Source of the DNA: Phycisphaerales bacterium UBA2421
Lineage (GTDB): Bacteria; Planctomycetota; Phycisphaerae; Tepidisphaerales; Tepidisphaeraceae
Reading direction: 5' to 3'
DNA length: 12,215 nt
NCBI GenBank assembly: GCA_002343075.1
Contig: DDRH01000008.1
Span: 53,475 to 65,689, forward strand
In this document: positions 1 to 6,212 of the stretch, piece by piece
Layout of the letters: each line of letters opens with the position of its first letter
Position numbering within the stretch: position 1 is the first letter of the stretch
Notes under the pieces: model-generated
The model's input: only the letters and a program-made list of their open reading frames with translations
Databases searched by the model: none
Told to the model about the DNA's origin: nothing
Program-made: the position numbers and the translations under genes

Positions 1-402
1 GTCCGAGTCGACGCGCGCCCCCGTGCGCCCGCGAAAGTTGGCGTTGGAGTTCGGGTTGGTGGTGCCGACCGGCGCATCCGTCCCGCCGATCAGAAGATAG
101 CGACCGTCGGCCGAGCGCTGAAGCTGGCCCGCAGAAGTAGTACTCCGACCAATGGCCACAGAAAAATTGGCGCCCGAAGCCGCTGTCGGAAGCGCAATCG
201 TGTTCCCCGCCGACGCCCCGGCAGTGGTGAATTCATCCAAAAAGACCGGATTTGCGACGTTGTTGGCAACCGACCCAGTGCCATCGCCGACGCGCGAAAC
301 GACCAAGTTTCCCGGCAAAAACGGCGCGGCCCAGACCGTGCTCCCAATCACCAGCGCAGCGGCAGATGCCAGGATGTTTGAAGTACGTATATTTTCTCCC
401 AA
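1..402 (-). CDS. Secreted beta-propeller-like protein, N-terminal part, cut by window edge
   Basis: This open frame runs without a stop from about position 402 to the left edge (134 codons). It begins with a classical signal peptide: an Arg-containing n-region (RTSNI), a hydrophobic core (LASAAALVIG) and a V-W-A cleavage site before APFLPGN. The mature part has GNLVVSRVGDG, an NPVFLDEFTTAG segment and SADGRYLLIGG, which I recognise as the start of a large extracellular protein type common in planctomycetes, often ending in a PEP-CTERM signal; that end would lie outside the window. The frame has no ATG or GTG. I give TTG at 400-402 as the conservative start, but a GGGAGA site at 395-400 sits five bases before an ATA codon at 388-390, which would give a normal signal peptide beginning M-R-T-S. 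The coding call is firm, the start uncertain and the function unknown beyond a secreted structural or surface role. Confidence 0.8.
   Translation of the reverse strand, partial: MGENIRTSNILASAAALVIGSTVWAAPFLPGNLVVSRVGDGTGSVANNVANPVFLDEFTTAGASAGNTIALPTAASGANFSVAIGRSTTSAGQLQRSADGRYLLIGGTDAPVGTTNPNSNANFRGRTGARVDSD
395..400 (-). promoter_or_regulatory. Ribosome binding site GGGAGA pointing to an ATA start
   Basis: On the minus strand, GGGAGA is followed by AAAAT and then the codon ATA (388-390). A GGAG core with a five-base spacer is normal. The same site overlaps the TTG at 400-402, so it cannot serve that codon. It favours initiation at ATA, or an ATG changed to ATA. Confidence 0.5.
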
Positions 403-457
403 ACTCGCGAAAACAGATATGACATCCGGGCAACGCGTTGATGCCCGACGTGTGGAA

Positions 458-463
458 ATTATA
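458..463 (-). promoter_or_regulatory. Candidate -10 element TATAAT for the left-edge secreted protein
   Basis: A perfect TATAAT lies on the minus strand in a local AT-rich patch, 67 bases before the ATA codon. No good -35 hexamer is found at 16-18 bases; the nearest, TTGCAA (485-490), is 21 bases away, so the call rests on the -10 alone. Confidence 0.35.
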
Positions 464-706
464 TTACTAACCCGGCGGCTCTCATTGCAAGGAGGATCGC
501 GCGATTTTTGCCAATCGCGTGGATTCAGCCTCGGCAAATCCGGGTTGGCCGGATATCTGCTGCAATTTTCCCAGTTTGCCGGCATCCCGTTCACAATCTC
601 CTGCGGGACTTCCGATACGAAACCGCCCACGTTTTCCGCTGCTCTGAGCAGAAAACGCGGGCGGGGCAAACCAATCAGGATTCATCGTCACGGCAAGGCG
701 ATACCG

Positions 707-725
707 ACCGGTACCTTCCACCGGC
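707..725 (-). terminator. Weak hairpin after the DUF2959 lipoprotein gene
   Basis: On the minus strand GCCGGT-GGAAGGT-ACCGGT can form a six-pair stem (one G-T pair) with a seven-base loop, starting eight bases past the stop codon. No T-run follows, so intrinsic termination is unproven; it may only protect the 3' end. Confidence 0.25.
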
Positions 726-733
726 GACGGCGA

Positions 734-1390
734 TCAGCCCTTTGCGTTGATTTCCTTTATGAACTTGTCGGCCTCGGCGATGCTGGCTTCCATCTGTTTG
801 ATCAGGCTGTCAATTTCCTGGCCCAGTTCCATCTCGGTTCCCTTTAGCGAGGCAATCGCCTGCGCGTTCAGGTTGCTCTTGATGAACAGCACGCGGTCTT
901 TGAAGCTCGTCAGCACAGGGTCCATCGCCCCGGCAGCGGTGTCCATTCGGGCGAGAAGGCCGTTGTAGCTTTCCTCGGTCTTGTCATACAAGCCCTGGCT
1001 CTTGCCTTTCAGGTTGGCGTCATTGATTTCGTTGATTTCACCCTTCCACTCGGTGAACATCGCCGTGCCGACATTGCGCACGCTTGCAATGCGGCCACGC
1101 ACGTCGTCGGCCTGGCTGGCGCAGGCTTCGTACTCTTTGTTGAGCTTGTTGTACATCTTCTCCAGGTCGCCGCCGTCGAAGTTGACGACCGACTTGAACT
1201 GCTCCAGCGCGCTGGTGAACTGTTCCTTCGCTTCAGTCTGCTCCGCCGACGCTTTCTTGACGTAATCGACGAGTCTTTCACGCTTGGCATAGCCGCCGAA
1301 GTTTTCCCATGCGTTGTAATACGCCTCACGCGTGGTCTGACAGCCGACGAGGGTGGCCAGAATGCAGGTGGATAGAATAATCGTTCGCAT
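734..1390 (-). CDS. DUF2959 family lipoprotein
   Basis: The 218-residue product starts with a short lipoprotein signal ending in the lipobox L-V-G-C, so Cys17 is the predicted lipidated residue and the protein should be anchored in a membrane facing the periplasm. The rest is highly charged and helical, with probable coiled coils, and contains the segments EAKEQFTSALEQFKSVVNFDGG and, near the C-terminus, NLNAQAIASLKG, which I recognise as hallmarks of DUF2959 (best known from gammaproteobacterial lipoproteins). Length and full coverage fit an intact member. No biochemical function is known for the family. The gene lies 37 bases after the PhnD-like gene on the same strand, so co-transcription is likely. 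ATG at 1388-1390 is used here; an adjacent upstream TTG (1391-1393) would add one residue and is actually better spaced from the AAGGAG site. Confidence 0.9.
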   Translation of the reverse strand: MRTIILSTCILATLVGCQTTREAYYNAWENFGGYAKRERLVDYVKKASAEQTEAKEQFTSALEQFKSVVNFDGGDLEKMYNKLNKEYEACASQADDVRGRIASVRNVGTAMFTEWKGEINEINDANLKGKSQGLYDKTEESYNGLLARMDTAAGAMDPVLTSFKDRVLFIKSNLNAQAIASLKGTEMELGQEIDSLIKQMEASIAEADKFIKEINAKG

Positions 1391-1400
1391 CAAGATCAGA

Positions 1401-1406
1401 CTCCTT
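1401..1406 (-). promoter_or_regulatory. Ribosome binding site AAGGAG of the DUF2959 gene
   Basis: AAGGAG on the minus strand is 10 bases from the ATG and 7 from the neighbouring TTG, so initiation could occur at either of two adjacent codons. It shows this gene is translated in its own right. Confidence 0.7.
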
Positions 1407-1427
1407 CAAAACTCAACTCAACTCGTG

Positions 1428-2504
1428 TTACTCCGGCAGCCGATGAGCATAGCCAATGCCATCATCGATTCGCCGGACTTGCTCCCAATCAACCTTATAG
1501 TCGGCTGCGGCAAACCGCGACTGGCCCGCATTGCTGAAATAAGTGGCGACGGATGTTCCGGTCCAGTCGAAAGAATTCAGGGACTCCCGCAGTTTTGCAG
1601 CCAGTTCGGGCTTCAACTGATGAGCATACCCGAAAGCCGCCGATGGAAAGTCGGCCGATTCGTGGATGACCCGGAAATCGCTCTCTTTGATCAGCCCCGC
1701 GCCGACCGACCGTTTGAGCACATCGCTGGCAACGGCGGCGGCCTCGAACGACTTCTTGGCGATGCCGTCGATCGATGCATCCTGCCCGCCAGAATAGCGG
1801 ATGCCATAATCGCGGCCGGGAAGCAGATCAAACTTTTCCTTCAGTGCGACGAGCGGCGCCTTGTAGCCTGAATTGCTGCTGGCGTCGGTAAAAGCCAGCT
1901 CGCGCCCTTTAAGATCGGCCACCGTCTTAATCGGGCTATCTGCGGGGACAATGATTTGCATCTTATAGAACCCGCGATTGTCGCCCCCGGCGAGCAGAGA
2001 GACGGGCACAAATCCCGCCGCGTTGACCGCGATGGGCACCCCCCCGGTGTTGAACGCCGTCAGGTGCAGCTTGCCGTCGCGCAACGCGATTAACTGTTTC
2101 TCGGTCGATTCAAACACAACATATTCCACCGGCCTTCCGGTTTGCCTGGAGACATAAGCCATCAAATCTGCAAAAGCGTCTTTGAATGGCTGCGCGTCTT
2201 CGGAGGTGACATAGCTGAAAAAAAGTGTCGGCGGATCGATGAGCGACGCGGCTTCGGCGGGGCTGTCGGCGATGAGGTCGCCGTCGGCGTCGATATATCG
2301 CGCGTCCATCGCGTTGACGACCGGCGCGCCCAACCCCGTGAGCTTGATCAGCTCATCCTGCGTCTTTTGCAGAAACTCCTTCGACGGATTGCGGACGACC
2401 GAAACCCAGACCACCGCTGATACGACCGCGGCAACGACTAGCAGCCCGACAATTACCAGCAGCAGGCTGCGCACGTCACCATAATTTCGAACCCCGGTTC
2501 GCAT
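1428..2504 (-). CDS. Membrane-anchored PhnD-like (phosphonate/phosphate-type) substrate-binding protein
   Basis: The 358-residue protein has one N-terminal membrane helix (about residues 13-36) without a clear signal-peptidase site, so it is probably tethered to the membrane with its binding domain outside. Residues about 94-330 match the PhnD/SsuA/transferrin-like binding fold: FFSYVTSEDAQPF, GRPVEYVVFEST, a domain-closing stretch TAFNTGGVPIAVN, the hinge PIKTVADLKGRELAFTDASSNSG and the second-lobe segments SGGQDASIDGIA and AAVASDVL. Residues 70-80 hold D-A-D-G-D-x-x-x-D, resembling a calcium-binding loop, between anchor and binding domain. Known relatives deliver phosphonate, phosphite or phosphate to PhnE/PhnC; neither is nearby, so the ligand is open and a sensing role is possible. 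A GAGGTG site five bases before the ATG supports the start. It lies downstream of the exporter and directly upstream of the DUF2959 gene. Confidence 0.87.
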   Translation of the reverse strand: MRTGVRNYGDVRSLLLVIVGLLVVAAVVSAVVWVSVVRNPSKEFLQKTQDELIKLTGLGAPVVNAMDARYIDADGDLIADSPAEAASLIDPPTLFFSYVTSEDAQPFKDAFADLMAYVSRQTGRPVEYVVFESTEKQLIALRDGKLHLTAFNTGGVPIAVNAAGFVPVSLLAGGDNRGFYKMQIIVPADSPIKTVADLKGRELAFTDASSNSGYKAPLVALKEKFDLLPGRDYGIRYSGGQDASIDGIAKKSFEAAAVASDVLKRSVGAGLIKESDFRVIHESADFPSAAFGYAHQLKPELAAKLRESLNSFDWTGTSVATYFSNAGQSRFAAADYKVDWEQVRRIDDGIGYAHRLPE

Positions 2505-2544
2505 AGCATCACCTCAATGTCGGCACCCCGCCTAAGTCGGGCCG

Positions 2545-2575
2545 ATGATACATGATGACGTGCCGCCGTTGCCAA
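2545..2575 (-). promoter_or_regulatory. Candidate promoter for the PhnD-like gene
   Basis: On the minus strand TTGGCA (2570-2575) is followed after 19 bases by TATCAT (2545-2550), about 40 bases before the ATG. Both hexamers are good but the spacing is long. It would allow the PhnD-like/DUF2959 pair to be expressed apart from the exporter. The -35 lies inside the inverted repeat at 2569-2585. Confidence 0.35.
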
Positions 2576-2585
2576 CTCTTGGCAA
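2569..2585 (-). repeat. Perfect inverted repeat just after the MFS stop codon
   Basis: TTGCCAA and TTGGCAA, separated by three bases, form a perfect seven-base inverted repeat one base past the TAA of the exporter gene. There is no T-run behind it, so it is a weak terminator candidate; as double-stranded DNA it could equally be an operator, since it overlaps the candidate -35 of the next gene. Confidence 0.5.
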
Positions 2586-2586
2586 A

Positions 2587-3963
2587 TTACACACTTGTGA
2601 CCGCCGTGGCCTCCCTTTGCGCCTCCGGCGGCTCGATCGGCTTGACGCCATGCAACTCACCCAGATTTCGCAGCCGGGGGAATGTTCGGGCGATGGCAAA
2701 CACCACTAGAATTGTGCCAATTCCTCCCGCTACGACCGATTTCACCGGGCCCATGAAGTGTGCTGTCACGCCCGACTCAACTTTACCAAGCTCGTTACTG
2801 GAAATGATGAAGATCTGGTTAACCGCGGACACGCGGCCACGCATGTTGTCGGGCGTGGCGAGCTGCACGAGTGTATGGCGGATTACGACGCTCAGGTTGT
2901 CGCAAACACCCGTAATCGCGAGCATGAAAAAGCTCAGCCAAAAATAGTGCGATAGCCCAAAGATGATGGTCGCAACCCCATAGAACGCGACCGCGACGAG
3001 CATGGTCCTTCCGGCGCGCTTCGGCGGGGGGCGGTGGGCCTGGATGATAGCCATCATGACCGCGCCGATCGATGGTGCAGCCATTAGCCAGCCGTAAATC
3101 AGCGCCTGCTCTTTCGGTGAGTCTGACATACGTTCGGCGAACGCCGGCAGCAGCGCGGTGGCGCCACTCAACAGCACGGCCAGCAAATCCAGCAGCATCG
3201 GGCCGAGCAGCAAACTGTTGCCGGAAACAAATGTGACCCCGGCGGCGAAATTTTTCCAGGTCATCGGCTGCCGCGCGCCGGCGGCACGGATATCGGGGAG
3301 AAAGAACGTGAGAATCATACATCCGGCCATCGCGATCCCGCTCACAAGATACGCCCAGCGGACGCCCAGCCCGGCGATGATAAATCCGGTGCACGCCGGC
3401 GATATCGATGCGGCCAGCTCAAACATGCTGCTGTTCCAGGTGACCGCATTTGCAAAGATCGACTTTGGTACGAGATTGGGGAGTATCGAGGCCCGCGAGG
3501 GTCGGCCAAACGTCAGCGCGACCGCATTCACCACGAGAAGCGCAAAAATGGCAGGAAGTGTGTGCCAGAATGATAGCGCGAGCGGGCAGGCGACCAGGAA
3601 AACCTGTGTGAAAAGCAGAACCCGCTTGCGGCTGAACGTGTCGGCGACGTGGCCGGCGGGCATTGCCAGGGCGAGCAGCGGAATGGCGTTTGCCAGGCCG
3701 ATCATGCCGACCATGAGCGATGACTTGGTCTTCTGGTATACATCAAAGTTCGCCGCCGCTGAGAGCGTTTGGCTGCCGATGATTGCCAGGACAAAACTAG
3801 TGCAGTAGAGGCGATAAGCCGGCACGCGAAAGGCTGCGTAAGGGTCATGCTTTTGTAGTGCCGTAGTTTTCGCAGGCAGGGGGGCCACCTCTGCGGTGAT
3901 GCCCTCGAGCAGTTCGCTATCGCGGCCTTGGGTTGGAACGGGCTTCGGGGTTGGCTCGGTCAT
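2587..3963 (-). CDS. MFS transporter, EntS-like (MFS_3 type) exporter
   Basis: The 458-residue protein has a Pro- and charge-rich cytoplasmic N-terminus (about 1-45) followed by around 12 hydrophobic segments, the usual size for a major facilitator. The motif A loop between helices 2 and 3 is clear: G104-HVAD-TF-SRKR. The C-terminal half has TPDNMRGRVSAVNQ, a loop typical of the EntS/MFS_3 group, whose characterised member exports a siderophore. Substrate cannot be read from sequence; small-molecule efflux is the family expectation. The ATG has no visible Shine-Dalgarno site. The gene is divergent from the kinase-like gene with only 69 bases between starts, and is first in a minus-strand series with the PhnD-like and DUF2959 genes, 82 bases upstream of the former. 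Confidence 0.87.
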   Translation of the reverse strand: MTEPTPKPVPTQGRDSELLEGITAEVAPLPAKTTALQKHDPYAAFRVPAYRLYCTSFVLAIIGSQTLSAAANFDVYQKTKSSLMVGMIGLANAIPLLALAMPAGHVADTFSRKRVLLFTQVFLVACPLALSFWHTLPAIFALLVVNAVALTFGRPSRASILPNLVPKSIFANAVTWNSSMFELAASISPACTGFIIAGLGVRWAYLVSGIAMAGCMILTFFLPDIRAAGARQPMTWKNFAAGVTFVSGNSLLLGPMLLDLLAVLLSGATALLPAFAERMSDSPKEQALIYGWLMAAPSIGAVMMAIIQAHRPPPKRAGRTMLVAVAFYGVATIIFGLSHYFWLSFFMLAITGVCDNLSVVIRHTLVQLATPDNMRGRVSAVNQIFIISSNELGKVESGVTAHFMGPVKSVVAGGIGTILVVFAIARTFPRLRNLGELHGVKPIEPPEAQREATAVTSV

Positions 3964-4026
3964 GAATCGGGGGGCTACAGTAGCGAAGATGGGGATTTCC
4001 GCTAGCGTCGATCAAGCGTTGCGCGG

Positions 4027-4032
4027 TAGAAT
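4027..4032 (+). promoter_or_regulatory. TAGAAT -10-like hexamer abutting the kinase-like start codon
   Basis: TAGAAT ends directly before the ATG at 4033. If it is a true -10, transcription would begin inside the annotated gene near 4039, and the next in-frame ATG (4063) would be the real start. No convincing -35 is present at 16-18 bases. Confidence 0.3.
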
Positions 4033-4764
4033 ATGGAGCGGCGTGAAGACCGCCAAACCCTCATGGCTAGCCAGGACCCTGATGCACGTTTCTTATCCGT
4101 TCTCAGCCACGATCTTCGCGGCGGGCTGCACAGCGTGCAGTTGGCGATGGACATGCTCCGGGGCGATGTGCTCGATAGTGTGCCGATGGAGCAGTTGCTG
4201 GGCGATGTCGAGCTTGCCCGAAAATCGCTCGTGGAAGCGGGCGCCCGGACCGAACGCATCATCTGCGCGCGCCGGATGGACCGCGGGGTGATGCCGGTCC
4301 GAATTGTGGAGGCCGATGTCATCCCCGCGATTCAGGCCGCGGTTCGGGTGACTTCGCTCGCCGAGGAAGATGCAGCGGCGCGAGTTCACCTTAGCCTTGT
4401 TCCGACTGCTGTGCTTCAAACCGATGCTCGGTTGGCAGGCGAACTCGTCGGCGGGTTGCTGGATTACCTGCTGCGCGAAGTAACTGGTAGCACCATCCGG
4501 CTGACGCTCGACGCAGGCGGCCTGCTTGAAATCGCGGTGGATCGGGATTGGATCACCCCGCAGGTGTCGGCGATGCTCTCCGTCGCCACCAACGACCCAC
4601 CGTTTGCCGAACCCACCCTCGGCCTCTACGTCGCCGGCGCAGCGGCTCGGCTGCTCGGCACGGTGATTCAAACCGCCGCCGACCATTCGCTGACCGTATC
4701 GCTGCGCGGACAATCACAGGCCGGACCACTACATGCCGGACAATCGCATTCCCGCGGAGCCTGA
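4033..4764 (+). CDS. Small histidine-kinase-like protein with degenerate ATPase domain
   Basis: The 243-residue protein has no membrane segment, PAS or other sensor domain. Residues 20-35 (FLSVLSHDLRGGLHSV) are a clear HisKA H-box, with His26 as phosphoacceptor, followed by a helical hairpin to about residue 80. The rest resembles a HATPase_c domain by position only: the N-box region GLLDYLLREV (141-150) lacks the Mg-binding Asn, the G1 box reads D-R-D-W-I instead of D-x-G-x-G, and the G2-like TLGLYVAGAAARLLG (195-209) has lost its first Gly. It is much shorter than a normal sensor kinase. It may be a phosphotransfer or dimerisation partner that does not bind ATP; this is inference. No Shine-Dalgarno site is seen; ATG at 4063 is an alternative start. 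The tail after about 225 contains short GQS/AGP repeats. No response regulator is adjacent. Divergent from the exporter. Confidence 0.75.
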   Translation: MERREDRQTLMASQDPDARFLSVLSHDLRGGLHSVQLAMDMLRGDVLDSVPMEQLLGDVELARKSLVEAGARTERIICARRMDRGVMPVRIVEADVIPAIQAAVRVTSLAEEDAAARVHLSLVPTAVLQTDARLAGELVGGLLDYLLREVTGSTIRLTLDAGGLLEIAVDRDWITPQVSAMLSVATNDPPFAEPTLGLYVAGAAARLLGTVIQTAADHSLTVSLRGQSQAGPLHAGQSHSRGA

Positions 4765-4774
4765 CGGCATGCCG
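4765..4774. repeat. Perfect 10-bp palindrome after the kinase-like stop codon
   Basis: CGGCATGCCG begins with the first base after the TGA. It has no loop and no T-run, so it is noted only as part of the structured 104-base gap between two converging genes. Confidence 0.4.
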
Positions 4775-4796
4775 CCGACAGCCGCATTGACTCCAT

Positions 4797-4835
4797 GAAT
4801 CGATCCGCCGAATCGATCCGCGGAATCGATCCGCG
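4797..4835. repeat. Three tandem copies of a 13-bp repeat
   Basis: GAATCGATCCGCC is followed by two copies of GAATCGATCCGCG with no spacer (4797-4809, 4810-4822, 4823-4835). Each copy holds the palindrome ATCGAT, so neighbouring copies can pair as ATCGAT stems with seven-base loops. The repeat fills the gap between the converging kinase-like and phosphofructokinase genes, where a shared transcript end is expected. It is too short and spacer-free to be a CRISPR array. Confidence 0.9.
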
Positions 4836-4868
4836 CAACCCAACCGGCGCGAGTCAAATCGACTGGAG

Positions 4869-6080
4869 CTATCTCATCTCCTCGAATGCACCGACGACAG
4901 GCAGCGGGCCAACCAGCGGCGCCGCGTAGTCGATGAACGCACGGGTGATGTTGTTTCCGCCAGCGATGAACGCGGGGTCGAGATGCTTGGTTTCGCGGGC
5001 CACGGTTTCCAGGGGCGTAAGAAACAGCTCGATCTTATATGGGCTGTCGCTGATGCGTTTCATCGCGACACTGCCGCTCACGCCCTTGGCCTTGCTGTGC
5101 AGCACCGCGGCACGGCCGACCTCCCGGGCTTCATTTGCATCCACTTCGCTCAAAAACCCCGGAAACGACCGCTGCAGGTAGCCAAACGTGTCGGCCCGTA
5201 CGCGCAGTTTCTTTCCGCCCGCCGGCGTGAGCCTGGTCAGGCAGAGGTTTGCCATGCAATCGCCCAGCGCGCCGGTACCGGCAAGCTGCACATTGCCGTG
5301 CGCGTCTTTATCGAGATTGGTGAGCAATGACTCGGTCCAGGTCTTCTTTGTTGTCGGGTTCATCAACCCTTCGCTGACTGCGATCAGACATCGGCCCCGC
5401 TTGGAGTAAACCGCATCAACATCCGCGAGAAACTTTTCCTCGCTCAGCGGGGCTTCGGGCACATAGATCAGATGTGGCCCGTCTTCATCGTGCAGCCGAG
5501 CCAAAACACTGGCGGCAGTCAGGAACCCGGCGTTGCGGCCCATGATCACATCGATCTTGATCCCGGGCAGCGACTTGTTATCAAAATTATCTCCGCGCAT
5601 GGCCGACGCCACAAACTTCGCTGCCGAGCCGAAGCCGGGGCAGTGGTCGTGAACGCGCAAATCATTGTCAATCGTCTTTGGGATATGAAAGACCTGTAGT
5701 TCGTACCCCTCTTTCTTTGCCAGCTCATTGACAATCCGCGCGGTGTCGGCCGAATCGTTCCCGCCGATGTAAAAGAAATAGTGGACGTCATGCTTCTTGA
5801 AGCTGGCGAAAATCTTCTGGCAATACTCGGCATCGGGCTTGTCGCGCGTGCTCCCCAGCGCGGCAGCGGGGGTAATCGCAATCTTTTCGAGCAATTCGCC
5901 CGGCTGGCCCTTCAGCGGGATGAACGATTCATTGATGATTCCTCGGACGCCGTGTCGCGCGCCGAAGAGCTCGTCGATGTGGCTGGACTTGGCGACTTCC
6001 TCGATCACCCCCACCAATGACTGGTTGATGACAGAAGTTGGCCCGCCCGACTGACCGATGACTGCGTTCTTTTTGCTCAT
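4869..6080 (-). CDS. 6-phosphofructokinase, pyrophosphate-dependent type
   Basis: The 403-residue enzyme is expected to phosphorylate fructose 6-phosphate to the 1,6-bisphosphate in the cytoplasm, reversibly with PPi as donor. Seen in order: phosphate-binding GQSGGPTSVIN (9-19), GGNDS (106-110), PKTIDND (134-140) with catalytic Asp, sugar-binding MGR (180-182), SEG (236-238) and FGYLQRS (299-305). Two positions mark the PPi type: Asp109 where ATP enzymes have Gly (GGDGS), and Lys135 where ATP enzymes have Gly (PGTIDND). The Asn at 108 is, as I recall, normal in the bacterial PPi clade that reads GGND. Length fits. I use ATG 6080, which has a weak GTGAG site nine bases upstream; a GTG at 6147-6149 lies inside the likely -35, so the longer form is improbable. 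Divergent from the IspD-like gene. Confidence 0.92.
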   Translation of the reverse strand: MSKKNAVIGQSGGPTSVINQSLVGVIEEVAKSSHIDELFGARHGVRGIINESFIPLKGQPGELLEKIAITPAAALGSTRDKPDAEYCQKIFASFKKHDVHYFFYIGGNDSADTARIVNELAKKEGYELQVFHIPKTIDNDLRVHDHCPGFGSAAKFVASAMRGDNFDNKSLPGIKIDVIMGRNAGFLTAASVLARLHDEDGPHLIYVPEAPLSEEKFLADVDAVYSKRGRCLIAVSEGLMNPTTKKTWTESLLTNLDKDAHGNVQLAGTGALGDCMANLCLTRLTPAGGKKLRVRADTFGYLQRSFPGFLSEVDANEAREVGRAAVLHSKAKGVSGSVAMKRISDSPYKIELFLTPLETVARETKHLDPAFIAGGNNITRAFIDYAAPLVGPLPVVGAFEEMR

Positions 6081-6123
6081 GTGTGTATTCTCACTTTCGC
6101 TCTCGGTTGGTTTTGAAGCGGGG

Positions 6124-6151
6124 ATGATAGTGGCCGATCGCTTCGACACAA
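6124..6151 (-). promoter_or_regulatory. Promoter of the phosphofructokinase gene
   Basis: On the minus strand TTGTGT (6146-6151) and TATCAT (6124-6129) are 16 bases apart, placing transcription start near 6117 and giving a leader of about 37 bases to the ATG at 6080. This also argues against the upstream GTG as start codon. Confidence 0.55.
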
Positions 6152-6162
6152 CAGCGAAACGC

Positions 6163-6175
6163 GTGAATGATTCAC
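6163..6175. promoter_or_regulatory. Perfect palindrome GTGAAT-G-ATTCAC between divergent genes
   Basis: A 13-base perfect palindrome lies between the phosphofructokinase promoter and the IspD-like gene. Its centre is 12 or more bases upstream of the phosphofructokinase -35 and 44 bases before the IspD-like ATG. That position suits a dimeric regulator acting on one or both genes. The protein that would bind it is unknown. Confidence 0.45.
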
Positions 6176-6212
6176 TTTTGCATTTCGCATCCCGATTTTG
6201 ACAATTCTATGC

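Larger units (their letters stand above)
403..733. other. Intergenic stretch without a convincing gene
   Basis: These 331 bases separate two minus-strand genes. The part nearest 402 carries the candidate promoter of the left-edge gene, and the part nearest 734 a weak hairpin. A GTG-started minus-strand frame of 79 codons (482-721) exists, but it has no ribosome binding site, no recognisable motif and roughly even use of all third-position bases, unlike the GC-biased genes around it. A short palindrome CTGCTC-T-GAGCAG near 639-651 is flanked by T4 and A4 but is not followed by a T-run on either strand. I see nothing else. Confidence 0.6.

Noticed and set aside
482..721. Minus-strand frame of 79 codons in the gap between two genes
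   Set aside because: GTG start without a ribosome site, no motif, and third codon positions not GC-biased as in neighbouring genes. It cannot be excluded without conservation data.
152..847. Long plus-strand open frame of 231 codons
   Set aside because: It lies antisense to the left-edge secreted protein and the end of the DUF2959 gene, both clearly coding on the minus strand; its product is low in recognisable features.
4797..4835. Short CRISPR array
   Set aside because: The repeats are only 13 bp, directly abutting and without spacers, and no cas gene is present.
6198..6203. Consensus TTGACA just before the IspD-like ATG as a -35 element
   Set aside because: A matching -10 would have to lie inside the coding sequence near 6221, where the bases are GC-rich and unlike a -10.
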